Positions 17,301 through 24,723 of a stretch of 61,949 bases of DNA are shown here, piece by piece. The notes below the pieces were generated by a model, which did not search any database, was not told the DNA's origin, and saw nothing but the letters and a program-made list of their open reading frames with translations. Every line of letters starts with the position of its first letter. Positions within the stretch are counted from its first letter, which is position 1. Source of the DNA: Phycisphaerales bacterium (lineage in GTDB: Bacteria > Planctomycetota > Phycisphaerae > Phycisphaerales > UBA1924). The position numbers and the translations under genes were made by a program. The stretch spans positions 1 to 61,949 of the forward strand of contig JALUWX010000049.1 of NCBI GenBank assembly GCA_027019265.1, in the 5' to 3' direction.

Positions 17301-18220
17301 CGGCGCACAAAGCCGTGGACGAAGCGGCGGAGGGCTTCAACCGGGACGGGTTGACGGATTGGGATCTTGATGAGTTCCCGGAGAAGGTCGAGTTCGAGGA
17401 TCAGGGACGCAAGGTGTCCGGGTTCGCGGCGATGGTTGTTGACGGCTCTGCTGTCAATTTGCGTGTCCGGACCTCGAAGTGGGTCGCGGAACGACAGACC
17501 CGCGCGGCGCAGGGGCTGCTGATCGGGCTCGGGGTGGCGCGGGAGCTGAAACTGCGCCCGCAGCAGATGCCCGGGTATTCGCCGCTGAGTGTTGCTGGAG
17601 CGGCGTGCGGATTCTCTCGGGACGTCATCAAGGCGGCGATGCTCGCGCGGACGGGGATGGCGCTGACGATCGATGAGCACGGGATCGTGCGGGATCGGGG
17701 CGAGTTCGATGCGCGACTGACCCGCGCATGGGACAACGGGAACAAAGTGATGCTCGACACGATCGCGAAACTGTCGAGTGTTGTGGGGAGTATCTCGAAG
17801 GCGAAGGGGATGGTGGAATCCGAGCACCCTCAAGCGTGGCGAGGTGCGATCCTGGATATCACATCCCAGATCGAGGTGCTCACCCAGGGCGATTGGCTGT
17901 TCGACACCCCGACGAGATGGCTGCTGTGCTTCCCGCGATATGTCCGCGCGATGGAGGTGCGTCTCGAGCGGCTCCGAAACATCGGTCCCGAGCGCGATAG
18001 CGTGATGATTCGACAAGTCGAGCCCTGGGCTCGCTGTGTGAAGGAACTCCGGGATCAGGGCGCGCATACGGACGATCAGGTCGCGGAGAACTTCGAGACC
18101 CTGTTCTGGATGGTCCAGGAGTGGCGCGTCGCGACGTTTGCGCAGGAGCTCCGGACCTCGGTCCCCGTGTCCGACAAGCGCCTCCGGGCGCAGCTCGATA
18201 CGATTATCCATGCCGGGTAA
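14336..18220 (+). CDS. hrpA: ATP-dependent RNA helicase HrpA (DEAH box)
   Basis: This 1294-residue protein has the full length and domain order of bacterial HrpA, a DEAH-box RNA helicase that acts on structured RNA and stalled ribosomes. Motif I is CGETGSGKTTQLPK (about 100-113), motif II DEAHERS (about 197), motif III SAT, motif V TNVAETSITVPRIRS and motif VI SSAQRAGRCGR. The winged-helix and OB-type parts follow, then the long HrpA-specific C-terminal region of about 600 residues. I chose the ATG at 14336, which overlaps the end of the BtpA-family gene. A DEAH helicase of this size, with intact motifs, is expected to be active. Confidence 0.97.
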   Translation: MGDREETIQALLKDAPRSVRGLFRARLRGVEKLRSKGKKTGPVLETIERDLVNAIDSYERRKRSVPEITYPEDLPVSARRDEIKNAIRDHQVVIVCGETGSGKTTQLPKICLELGRGVDGMIAHTQPRRIAARSVAARVAEELGVGLGSAVGYKIRFGDQTTDDTLVKVMTDGILLAETRSDRELRSYDTIIVDEAHERSLNIDFLLGSLRRLIERRPDLKLIITSATLDAGRFAEHFANGDEPAPVIEVQGRTYPVETRYRPEEVLNGMPVPEAASHAASELVLEGHDDVLVFMPGEREIRETAHELRKREYLPDNVDIVPLYARLSPQEQQRVFKPGHAPRIVIATNVAETSITVPRIRSVVDPGLARMNRYNPRTKLHGLMIEPISQASSAQRAGRCGRIAPGVCVRLFDRDDFDRRDEYTQPELLRSNLASVILQMIDLKLGEPEDFPFVDRPDHRQWRDGFETLHELGAIDDAHALTDIGRKMARLPVDPRIARMILAAHDEGCLHDVLIIAAALSTQDPRVRPHDKQDAADQAHEIFRVEGSDFLSFLRIWDWYHDSHEKLTRRKLQRACEKQFLAPRRIDEWREVYRQLRGLCQEIKLEVKPRHTEDPDSVHRALLAGLLTNIGTKGERHEYKGTRNTAFMINPGSVVFEDKPAWVIAGEIVRTTKVYARTVARVNPKWIEDAAKHLISKTYSNPRYEEKTGRVVADERVTLYGLDLIPRRTVHFGPIDPKSSRELFIHHALVEGELKTRSVAMKRNKSLLSNLRNMEAKARRGDLIADNQAIFNFYDARLPEDVYSGKSFERFAAKHEGELTMREEDLVLAQDAKVTHETHPDFVRVGARDAGLSYTFMPGDLLDGVTVRVRVEDLPHVTRETLEWSVPGFHREMVEFLIKSLPKSIRRQFDAPALAQELTPRLSRGEGSVGAQLAQMLSNKAGVTIRPEQFQSEQLPEHLSPRISVLDEHGKEIASGRDLKAMKERFRDAAHKAVDEAAEGFNRDGLTDWDLDEFPEKVEFEDQGRKVSGFAAMVVDGSAVNLRVRTSKWVAERQTRAAQGLLIGLGVARELKLRPQQMPGYSPLSVAGAACGFSRDVIKAAMLARTGMALTIDEHGIVRDRGEFDARLTRAWDNGNKVMLDTIAKLSSVVGSISKAKGMVESEHPQAWRGAILDITSQIEVLTQGDWLFDTPTRWLLCFPRYVRAMEVRLERLRNIGPERDSVMIRQVEPWARCVKELRDQGAHTDDQVAENFETLFWMVQEWRVATFAQELRTSVPVSDKRLRAQLDTIIHAG

Positions 18221-18227
18221 AAGAGGA

Positions 18228-18257
18228 ACGAGCGGGCGCACGATGCGCGCCGCTCGT
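18228..18257. terminator. Hairpin between convergent hrpA and peroxiredoxin-like gene
   Basis: ACGAGCGG and CCGCTCGT form an eight-base outer stem around a GCGC/GCGC inner stem with a one-base bulge. It lies in the 65-base gap between two convergent stops. There is no strong T tract on either side, so it may be a weak or factor-dependent bidirectional terminator. Confidence 0.5.
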
Positions 18258-18285
18258 CCAAGAGGGGGCTCGGAGGTCTACTGAC

Positions 18286-18945
18286 TCAGCTGTCGCTCAT
18301 CGTGTCTTTGACGATGTCGAGGATCTCTGAGGTCTTCGCGCGCTTGGTGTAGTCTTCGTCGTCGAAGACGAACCGGACGACCCCTTCGGAGTCGATCACA
18401 TAGGTTGCGGGGACAGGGAGCTCCCAAGATCCGGTCCCGTTGGCTTTGCCGACATGGATCCCGTACTCGCGGTAGCGTTTGATGGTCTTCCCGTCGAGCT
18501 TGAACATGAGCCCGAGCTGGTCGGCGAGCTTGTTGTCCTCGTCGTGCGCGATGATGAACTCGGTCCCGAGTTCCTCGGAGAGCTCAACGCTCTTCTCATC
18601 GACCTCGGGGGAGATCGCGATCACGGTCGCGCCGAGATCGTTGAACTTCACGATGTTGTCCTGGATCTCGGAGAGCTCGGTCCTGCAGTACGGGCACCAG
18701 CTCCCACGGAAGAAGGTGACGACGACAGGGCCGTTCGCGAGCGCGTCCTGGAGGTTGAACTCGTCAGCGCCGCTTGGGTTGATCGGGGTCGGGATCGTGA
18801 AATCTGGAAAGCTGTCCCCGACGGCGAGCCGTTCGTTCCCGTGATCCGGGGCGTTGATCGTCGTCTCGGTCATGGTGGTGCTGGTGGTGGGGAGACCCGC
18901 GAAGAGGAGCGGGACGCTGGCGATGAGTGCGCTGGTGATGGTCAT
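18286..18945 (-). CDS. Exported peroxiredoxin-like (AhpC/TSA) protein
   Basis: A 219-residue thioredoxin-fold protein of the AhpC/TSA group. The N-terminus is a signal peptide or anchor (ITSALIASVPLLFAGLPTTS). The fold starts at VGDSFPDFTIPTPI, and the active-site region is VVTFFRGSWCPYCRTELSEI, with the CPYC pair at about residue 97-100. IAISPEVDEKSVELSEELG and PVPATYVIDSEGVVRFVFDD complete the family pattern. This subgroup has two cysteines in a CxxC arrangement, unlike typical 2-Cys peroxiredoxins, so a peroxidase or thiol-disulfide role is likely outside the cytoplasm. It lies directly after the terminator of the sigma-like gene and converges with hrpA. Confidence 0.88.
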   Translation of the reverse strand: MTITSALIASVPLLFAGLPTTSTTMTETTINAPDHGNERLAVGDSFPDFTIPTPINPSGADEFNLQDALANGPVVVTFFRGSWCPYCRTELSEIQDNIVKFNDLGATVIAISPEVDEKSVELSEELGTEFIIAHDEDNKLADQLGLMFKLDGKTIKRYREYGIHVGKANGTGSWELPVPATYVIDSEGVVRFVFDDEDYTKRAKTSEILDIVKDTMSDS

Positions 18946-18950
18946 GCACG

Positions 18951-18973
18951 AATAAACCGCGCCAGTGGCGCGG
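18951..18973 (-). terminator. Intrinsic terminator of the sigma-like operon
   Basis: On the minus strand a perfect seven-base stem (CCGCGCC, loop ACT, GGCGCGG) is followed by TTTATT. It sits 47 bases after the stop of the sigma-like gene and just before the start of the peroxiredoxin-like gene. Confidence 0.75.
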
Positions 18974-19019
18974 CCTATTCCTTGAATCGTGTCTTGATCT
19001 GTCGAATCGTGTCTTCGGA

Positions 19020-19832
19020 TCAGCCCGGTTTGCGGCCGCCGGACTGTTCGCCTTCGCTGATCGGCCCGAGATCAGGGCTCACGGACGCGTTCGGGGGGGT
19101 CATGTTGCCCTTGCGCCCGCCGGATTGCTCGCCGGCGATCGCGGAGCTGGGGGTGAGCGCGATGGATCCGGCGATGAACATCGCGATCAGTGCGATCGGG
19201 AGTTTCGATGATTCGCGCAGGACTTCCTGGGCGCGTTTGCGGGCTCTGGAGCGCATTTGCTGGATGGTGTTTTCCTTGATCGCACCGCCGTTGGCTTTGG
19301 TGATCATCGAATCGTCCTCACGGCGCGTCGCGCCGAGCACGAGCGCGATCCGTCGGCGCTCGCTCGGGTCCGAGTAGGACGCGGCCAGTTTCTGTTTGTC
19401 GGTGGCGCTCAGGGCGCTCTTGAGTTTGGCGAGCTTTTCGTCCATATCAGAACGGTTCTCGAGCTTGGTGTCCACGCTCGAGACCATCGAGAGACGCTCG
19501 GCGCGGGACATGGTATACATGTACTCGTTGCGCCGGTTGATCCGCTTGAAGTGCTTGCGGCACAACGCGAGGTAGGCCCAGCGCGCCAGCGTCTGCGCGT
19601 ATGTGGTCAGTCGATCGATCGCGATATCGACGCTCGGATCGTCGTGGAAGGTGGGGGAAGCATCGTTCTCGAGCATGCGCCAGACCTTGGTGTCGATCCA
19701 AGCGACCATGTCGTCGATGTCCATCGTGGAGTCAGAGAGCGAGCGGGACGCGCCGGCGCAGGTCCGTTCCAAGATCGGGCGGACCTCACGGTCGTAGCGG
19801 GACCAGAACTGTTCGTGGTCGCGGGGGTTCAT
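19020..19832 (-). CDS. Sigma-like protein with C-terminal membrane tail and GEQSGGRK repeat
   Basis: The first about 205 residues look like a divergent sigma-70-family protein. A region-2-like part runs through DIDDMVAWIDTKVWRMLEND, QTLARWAYLALCRKHFKRIN and RRNEYMYTMSRAERLSM. A region-4-like part includes LSATDKQKLAASYSDPSERR and a helix with KENTIQQMRSRARKRAQEVL. A membrane segment follows at about 211-232 (LPIALIAMFIAGSIALTPSS), then an exported tail of 37 residues in which GEQSGGRK occurs twice, 27 residues apart, the second copy almost at the C-terminus. I know of no described sigma family with this tail. The gene is coupled by an ATGA overlap to the upstream TPR-like gene. The sigma assignment is moderate; a membrane-tethered regulator is the working idea. 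Confidence 0.6.
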   Translation of the reverse strand: MNPRDHEQFWSRYDREVRPILERTCAGASRSLSDSTMDIDDMVAWIDTKVWRMLENDASPTFHDDPSVDIAIDRLTTYAQTLARWAYLALCRKHFKRINRRNEYMYTMSRAERLSMVSSVDTKLENRSDMDEKLAKLKSALSATDKQKLAASYSDPSERRRIALVLGATRREDDSMITKANGGAIKENTIQQMRSRARKRAQEVLRESSKLPIALIAMFIAGSIALTPSSAIAGEQSGGRKGNMTPPNASVSPDLGPISEGEQSGGRKPG

Positions 19833-20494
19833 GATGCGCCCCCTTCAAGACTGATCGAGTCCCAGGTGTCGAGGAGGGCGCGTCCGGATTCGCAGCCCAT
19901 GGCCGCGGTGCGGGTGCGCCGGTCGAAGGTGAGGTACGCGCCGAGCTCGGAGCTGGGCGCGAGGAGCGCGGGGTTCATCGCGATCGTCTCGAAGATCGCT
20001 TCCGCTTGTTCGTCGTACCCCGCTTCGTGGAGCGCGACCGCGCCCGTGAGGAGGATCGGGATCGAGTCGGGGGACTGCTCGTGCGCGTCGAGGAAGAACT
20101 CGATCGCGCCCTGGGGATCTCCTGAACGGATCAGACGATCCGCGATGTTCCCCGACGAGATCTCACGACGGCGGGGGGTGTCGGCGTATTTGATCGCGGC
20201 GAGTTCGAGCGCGATCGCTTTGTCGAGTTCGCCCATCGCGGAGAGCGCGAGGGCGCGTTGGTTCGGACGAGCCCAAGCGGGGTTCGGGTGGTCTTCGCCG
20301 TCGGTCGAGTCGTAGCGATCGAGGAGATCGAAGAGGACAGCTCGGAGGGATCCGCTGGTGTCCGTGTCGTTCCGGTCCCGCGCTTCGTGGAGCGCGTTGC
20401 ACGAGTCCATGATCGCGCGTTCGATCGGGGAGAGGTCGTCCTTCCCCGAGGTCGTCACGATCGTGGTTGTCGTTGTAGTCTGCAAGCTCGTCAT
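19829..20494 (-). CDS. TPR-like protein, operon partner of the membrane-tailed sigma-like protein
   Basis: A 221-residue soluble protein with TPR-like helical pairs: ARPNQRALALSAMGELDKAI, DRLIRSGDPQGAIEFFLDAH and GAVALHEAGYDEQAEAIFET. No signal peptide is visible; the N-terminus is a Thr-rich stretch (SLQTTTTTTIVTTSGKD). I chose the ATG at 20494 because GGAAGGAG lies just upstream; longer in-frame starts add an unlikely Arg-rich leader. It overlaps the next gene by four bases and is divergent from a secreted-protein gene. As the first gene of a two-gene unit with a sigma-like protein, it may bind or titrate that protein, but this rests only on position. Confidence 0.65.
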   Translation of the reverse strand: MTSLQTTTTTTIVTTSGKDDLSPIERAIMDSCNALHEARDRNDTDTSGSLRAVLFDLLDRYDSTDGEDHPNPAWARPNQRALALSAMGELDKAIALELAAIKYADTPRRREISSGNIADRLIRSGDPQGAIEFFLDAHEQSPDSIPILLTGAVALHEAGYDEQAEAIFETIAMNPALLAPSSELGAYLTFDRRTRTAAMGCESGRALLDTWDSISLEGGAS

Positions 20495-20716
20495 CGCGTG
20501 CTCCTTCCCGAAGGCCCGTTGATTGGGACTTCCCTCTCTTCTGTACCGCGACCGTGGGGGAGCGGCTGACAGCACATCCGCAAAATGTTTGCGCAACCGC
20601 GTTTATTGCACGGAAACGGGGGTGCGAGGGCGAATTCGTCGCGATTCTGTCGGCTTTCTCGGTCGTGCCCGGTCTGTCCGTGGATGAGACATGTCACAAG
20701 CAGAAAGGAGCATGGC

Positions 20717-21274
20717 ATGAACGCTTTCACCAAATCCAGCTCGATCCTCTCGATCGCGGCCGCCGCGTTGTTCATGGGACCCACGTCCCAAGCGAACGCG
20801 AGCGATGTGTACTTCTCCGTCGGTGGATCGGGCACGAGCTGTGTGTCGTACTCGTCGTACAAGGCCGGGGTCCTGTACATCGACGGGTACCGGTACACGA
20901 TCCGTTCGAGCTCGGACATCGGGTCCCAGATCGTCCGCGCGTTCAAGCGGCGCGGGTACGACGCGTCGTGTGTGAACGGGAAGGTCGTCGTGTGCTACGA
21001 CCCGTACTGCCCACCGAGGGTGTCGTGGTCGCGCAGCGGGTATTCGCTGTCCCAGTGCGCCTCGCACGGGCGACTCGAACTCTCATGGTGCCGGATCGGA
21101 TCATCGGGTCATGGATGGTCGTACGGGTGGGATTCCCATCGGAGCAACTCCGGATGGGGTCATGATCGGCACCGGGATCGCGGTTGGGATCGAGGACGTG
21201 ATCGGGGTCGTGGACATTCTGGATCGCATTGGACGAAACCCCGCAAGCGTCCTTTCCGGCGGCGCTGCGACTGA
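20717..21274 (+). CDS. Small secreted protein with Arg/Gly/His-rich tail
   Basis: The protein is 185 residues with a clear signal peptide (STKSSSILSIAA-like, ending near SQANA before SDVYFS). The mature part has a compact domain with scattered cysteines (GTSCVSYSSYKAGVLYIDGY, YDASCVNGKVVVCYDPYCPP). The last about 70 residues are highly basic and low in complexity, with repeated RDRGWDRGRDRGRGH-type units and Trp/Ser/Gly spacing. The ATG at 20717 has AAAGGAG eight bases upstream; an ATG at 20712 is out of frame and stops at once. I do not recognise a family. The tail could bind nucleic acid, polysaccharide or acidic surfaces. A strong terminator follows at 21301. Confidence 0.65.
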   Translation: MNAFTKSSSILSIAAAALFMGPTSQANASDVYFSVGGSGTSCVSYSSYKAGVLYIDGYRYTIRSSSDIGSQIVRAFKRRGYDASCVNGKVVVCYDPYCPPRVSWSRSGYSLSQCASHGRLELSWCRIGSSGHGWSYGWDSHRSNSGWGHDRHRDRGWDRGRDRGRGHSGSHWTKPRKRPFRRRCD

Positions 21275-21300
21275 ATCCGGAGCCGGAATGTGAACCCGGG

Positions 21301-21328
21301 CAAGGCCGACGATCGTCGGCCTTGTTTG
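21301..21328 (+). terminator. Intrinsic terminator after the secreted-protein gene
   Basis: A perfect 24-base palindrome (CAAGGCCGAC, GATC, GTCGGCCTTG) is followed by TTTG. It gives a ten-base stem with a four-base loop, 27 bases after the stop at 21274. Confidence 0.75.
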
Positions 21329-21375
21329 CATAGGATCCCGGAACCGGTCACGCAGGACCGAATGAAAGGGACACC

Positions 21376-21957
21376 ATGAGCGATTCGATCCGTGTCGGCG
21401 TCATCTGGGGCTCGCTCCGCAAGGACTCGTACAACAAGAAGCTCGCGCTGTTCGCGACGTCCGGGCTCGATGGGGTCGAGGTCGATCACATCGATCTGGC
21501 GCAGCTCGATCTCCCGATGTTCTCAGAGGACCTCGAAGCACAGGGGATCCCGGCGAACGTGAACGATCTGAAGGATCGGATGATCAAGTGCGATGTCGTG
21601 ATCGTCGCGAGCCCGGAGTACAACGGATCATTCTCGGGCGCGCTCAAGAACGCGATCGACTGGGCGTCGCGACCACGCGAAGGGGATGCGCCGCTCGCCT
21701 GTTTCGGCGGGAAGGTTGCGGGGCTCCTGGCCGCCTCACCCGGAGCGATCGGGGGGCTCCGCGGGATGCGTCATGTCCGACAGGTGCTCACCCAGCTCCA
21801 GATGATCGTCGTTCCCAAAGAGTTCGCGCTCGGGAAGGCGCACGAAGCATTCGATGAGTCCGGTACGATCAAGGACGAGAACGCGGCCGGGATGGCGCGC
21901 GGGGTCGTCGAGCAAGCGATCAACGTCGCTCGCGCCCTGAAAGCACACGGAGCCTGA
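21376..21957 (+). CDS. NADPH-dependent FMN reductase family protein
   Basis: A 193-residue flavodoxin-fold protein of the NADPH-dependent FMN reductase (YieF/ChrR) group, which reduces quinones, azo compounds or metal oxyanions using FMN. The FMN phosphate-binding start is VGVIWGSLRKDSYNKKLA, and the second signature is VIVASPEYNGSFSGALKNAI, followed by DWASRP. Length is normal for the family. The start codon lies 14 bases after AAAGGGAC. It is followed after one base by elbB, so the two form a transcription unit; a shared role in redox or carbonyl stress is plausible. Confidence 0.92.
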   Translation: MSDSIRVGVIWGSLRKDSYNKKLALFATSGLDGVEVDHIDLAQLDLPMFSEDLEAQGIPANVNDLKDRMIKCDVVIVASPEYNGSFSGALKNAIDWASRPREGDAPLACFGGKVAGLLAASPGAIGGLRGMRHVRQVLTQLQMIVVPKEFALGKAHEAFDESGTIKDENAAGMARGVVEQAINVARALKAHGA

Positions 21958-21958
21958 G

Positions 21959-22615
21959 ATGCCCAAAGCAGCGGTTGTTCTGAGTGGGTGCGGGTTTCTC
22001 GACGGTGCGGAGATCACGGAAGCGGTCTCCGTGCTGATCGCGCTGTCGCAGCGCGGGATCGAGTACCGGTGCTTCGCGCCCGATGTGTCGTACGAGGTCG
22101 TCGATCACACCACGTGCGAGCCCAGCGGCGAATCCCGCAATGCCCTGACCGAGTCCGCGCGGATCGCGCGGGGAGTGGTCGAAGCGCTCCGTCATCTGAA
22201 AGCCGAGGACTTCGATACCGTGATCTTCCCCGGCGGATTCGGCGCGGCCAAGCACCTGTGCACGTTCGCGAGCAAAGGCCCGGACTGCGACGTCCATCGC
22301 GAAGCCAAGCGTGTGCTGGAGGGGTTCTACGAGGCCGGCAAACCGATCGGGCTTGCGTGCATCGCGCCGGCGGTGGGCGCGAAGGTGCTCGGGAGCAAGG
22401 GGATCAACATCACGATCGGGAACGATAAGGGTACAGCGGACGCGATCCGTGCAACCGGCGCGACCCACACGGATTGCGATGTGACCTCGATCGTCGTTGA
22501 CGAGACAAACAACGTCGTCACGACCCCGGCCTACATGTACGGGGACGCGACCCCCGCGCAGGTCTTCGAGGGGATCAGCAAAATGATCGAATGGATCGTG
22601 GGTCGTCTGGGTTGA
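21959..22615 (+). CDS. elbB: ElbB, DJ-1/PfpI-family glyoxalase-like protein
   Basis: A 218-residue protein of the DJ-1/PfpI superfamily, matching ElbB (formerly isoprenoid biosynthesis protein with amidotransferase-like domain). Family landmarks are AAVVLSGCGFLDGAEITEA, VIFPGGFGAAKHLCTFASKG and the nucleophile elbow IGLACIAPAVGAKVLG with its cysteine. E. coli ElbB has weak glyoxalase activity, and its true role is unclear. The gene starts one base after the flavin reductase stop and ends adjacent to the stop of convergent hutI, with no base between them. Confidence 0.93.
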   Translation: MPKAAVVLSGCGFLDGAEITEAVSVLIALSQRGIEYRCFAPDVSYEVVDHTTCEPSGESRNALTESARIARGVVEALRHLKAEDFDTVIFPGGFGAAKHLCTFASKGPDCDVHREAKRVLEGFYEAGKPIGLACIAPAVGAKVLGSKGINITIGNDKGTADAIRATGATHTDCDVTSIVVDETNNVVTTPAYMYGDATPAQVFEGISKMIEWIVGRLG

Positions 22616-23836
22616 TCACACGAAATCGACGACGATCTCGCCGTTGACCATGACGAGGTCGCAGTGGGACCCACCGAACTCGTAGCCGAGCTGGCGTTCG
22701 TCTTGGTGGCGGAGCATCACGAGATCCGCACGTTTGCCGGGTTCGAGCGATCCCACATCATCGTACCCGAGCAACGCGGCGCTATTGGCGGTGCACGCGA
22801 CGATCGCTTCGTGGGCTGTGATCCCGAGGTGGCGCGTCGCGAGCGCGATGCTCATGGGAACGCTCAGGCACGGCGCCGAGCCCGGGTTGGTGTTCGTCGC
22901 GATGACGAGTGCGCCGCCGTGGTCGATGAAGGACCGTCCATCCCCGTAGCGTCCATCGACGTGGAATCCCGAGCACGGGAGCATGACCCCCATCGTCTCC
23001 GAATGCGCGAGCTGTTCGAGGGATCCGGGGTTGGTCGCTTCGAGGTGATCGACGGACAAAGCACCGAGATCGATCGCGCGTTCGAGCATCCCGAGCGCGT
23101 TGAACTGGTCCGCGTGGATCCGGAGCGGGTGCCCGATGGCTTTGGCGGCTTCGAAGAGCCGGACGGTTTCGTCCACGGACCATGCGCCCTGCTCGCAGTA
23201 GCCGTCGATGGTGATCCCGGGGAATCGTTCATGGATCGCGGGGAGGGTCTCGTTGATCGTGTATCCGACAAAGTCCGCACGCTCGGGGTCTTTCGCGTGC
23301 CCGATGCAGGCGGTGGGGGAGACACGCCCCTTCCACTGGTGCGCCGCCCTCTCGATCGCGCCGAGCATCTTGAGCTCGTCTTCGGTCGAGAGCCCGTACC
23401 CGGATTTGACCTCGACACTCGTCGTCCCTTCGCGGAGCATGGCGTTGAGCCGATCGAGGAGTGAAGCGGCGAGTTCGTCCTCGCTCGCGTTGCGGACACT
23501 CCGGACCGTGGACATGATCCCGCCCCCGGATTCGAGGATCTCGAGGTATGTCGCGCCCCGTTGTTTGAGCTCCCACTCATCGAGCCGATCGCCGGCCCAG
23601 CATGCATGGGTGTGCGCATCGACAAACCCGGGCATCACCACGCGCCCCCGCGCGTCGATGACCCGAGCTCCGGGGACCTCGAGCGCCCCGTGCTCGACGG
23701 CGACGATCCGTCCGTCCTGGACGTGCACGGATCCGTTCTCGATCGCGCCGATATCGGATGCCGTCGGTCCGCGTTTGGGACGATCGCCGCCCAGGATTAG
23801 GATCCGAGCGTTCGTAATGACAATTGATCCACTCAT
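22616..23836 (-). CDS. hutI: Imidazolonepropionase (histidine degradation, step 3)
   Basis: A 406-residue amidohydrolase that opens the ring of imidazolone-5-propionate to N-formimidoyl-L-glutamate. Evidence is the metal-binding VVMPGFVDAHTHACWAGDR, substrate-site GATYLEILESGGGIMSTVRS, VEVKSGYGLSTEDELKML, RIHADQFNALGMLERAIDLG, LSVDHLEATNP and the late ATNTNPGSAPCLSVPM. I chose the ATG at 23836, which overlaps the hutG stop (ATGA); a longer in-frame start would add an unlikely 57-residue leader. It is the last gene of the hutG-hutI pair and is translationally coupled to hutG. Confidence 0.97.
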   Translation of the reverse strand: MSGSIVITNARILILGGDRPKRGPTASDIGAIENGSVHVQDGRIVAVEHGALEVPGARVIDARGRVVMPGFVDAHTHACWAGDRLDEWELKQRGATYLEILESGGGIMSTVRSVRNASEDELAASLLDRLNAMLREGTTSVEVKSGYGLSTEDELKMLGAIERAAHQWKGRVSPTACIGHAKDPERADFVGYTINETLPAIHERFPGITIDGYCEQGAWSVDETVRLFEAAKAIGHPLRIHADQFNALGMLERAIDLGALSVDHLEATNPGSLEQLAHSETMGVMLPCSGFHVDGRYGDGRSFIDHGGALVIATNTNPGSAPCLSVPMSIALATRHLGITAHEAIVACTANSAALLGYDDVGSLEPGKRADLVMLRHQDERQLGYEFGGSHCDLVMVNGEIVVDFV

Positions 23837-24717
23837 GAGGGGCGCTCGCTGAAGGCTTTGAGGAACGTGAGGAGCATCCGGGCCGCCAATCGTGAAGTGC
23901 GGCCTTGGGTGTCGTGGGGAGGTGAGCATTCCATGATGTCGAAGGACCGGATCTTCGAATTCGCTCCGGCCGCAGCGACCCAACGTGATGCAAGCTCCGG
24001 CGACCACCCCTGCGCATTGAGCGCGCTCACCCCGGGCGCGTACGCGCTATCGAAGACATCCATATCGAGCGACACGAACGTATCACCCTCAGGGAATGGA
24101 TCTTCCGGAGTCGAGAGGTCGTCGATCCGCCCCCCATTCGCTTGGAACCAACGGACATGCTCGCGCGAGTTGGACATGGGGTCGAAGCCGTGGATCCGGA
24201 GCGTACGTGCGGACCCGGTTTCGATGAGCTTGCGGAAGGGCATCCCGGACCCGTCGTGCTCCCGGACATCGAGGTGGGGATCGAAGTACACCCCGTTCAT
24301 CGCGCCGAACTTCTGCGCGACGGCCCGAACAAAGGGGAAGGTCAGGTCGTGCCCTCCACCCAGGGCGATCGGGAAGAGCCCGAGGTCGAGCAGGTGCGAG
24401 GTCGTAGCTGTCACCCGATCGTGTGTTGCGTGCAGATCCCCCGGGACGACCTCCACATCCCCCGCATCAAAAACCCGAGCCCATCCCCACCCCTCGGGAT
24501 CCACCACCCCCATCTTCGCGAGGGCGGCGCGGATCGCCGTAGGTCCTTCGCTCGCGCCGGGTCGGCCGTTGTTCAGCTTCACTCCCGTGTCGTCGGGGAT
24601 CCCGATGAGCGCGATCGCGCACCCGCTCGGATCAACGCGCGAGATCGTCGATGCGAACCGGGAGCCCGCGATCGGGTCGGGGTATGTGGGTGGTGTGGTG
24701 TGCGGGGTCCTGGGCAT
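23833..24717 (-). CDS. hutG: Formimidoylglutamase (histidine degradation, step 4; arginase family)
   Basis: A 294-residue ureohydrolase-family enzyme that splits formimidoylglutamate to glutamate and formamide. Manganese-binding residues are all visible: the His of ALGGGHDLTFPF, the Asp-His-Asp of YFDPHLDVREHDG and the Asp pair of VSLDMDVFDSAYAPG. The choice of formimidoylglutamase over agmatinase rests on position, coupled to hutI and beside the other hut genes, and on the GxPDDTGVKLNNGRPGA-type N-terminal loop. It begins six bases after the end of the sirtuin gene, so sirtuin, hutG and hutI probably share one transcript. Confidence 0.92.
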   Translation of the reverse strand: MPRTPHTTPPTYPDPIAGSRFASTISRVDPSGCAIALIGIPDDTGVKLNNGRPGASEGPTAIRAALAKMGVVDPEGWGWARVFDAGDVEVVPGDLHATHDRVTATTSHLLDLGLFPIALGGGHDLTFPFVRAVAQKFGAMNGVYFDPHLDVREHDGSGMPFRKLIETGSARTLRIHGFDPMSNSREHVRWFQANGGRIDDLSTPEDPFPEGDTFVSLDMDVFDSAYAPGVSALNAQGWSPELASRWVAAAGANSKIRSFDIMECSPPHDTQGRTSRLAARMLLTFLKAFSERPS

Positions 24718-24723
24718 ACCCGA

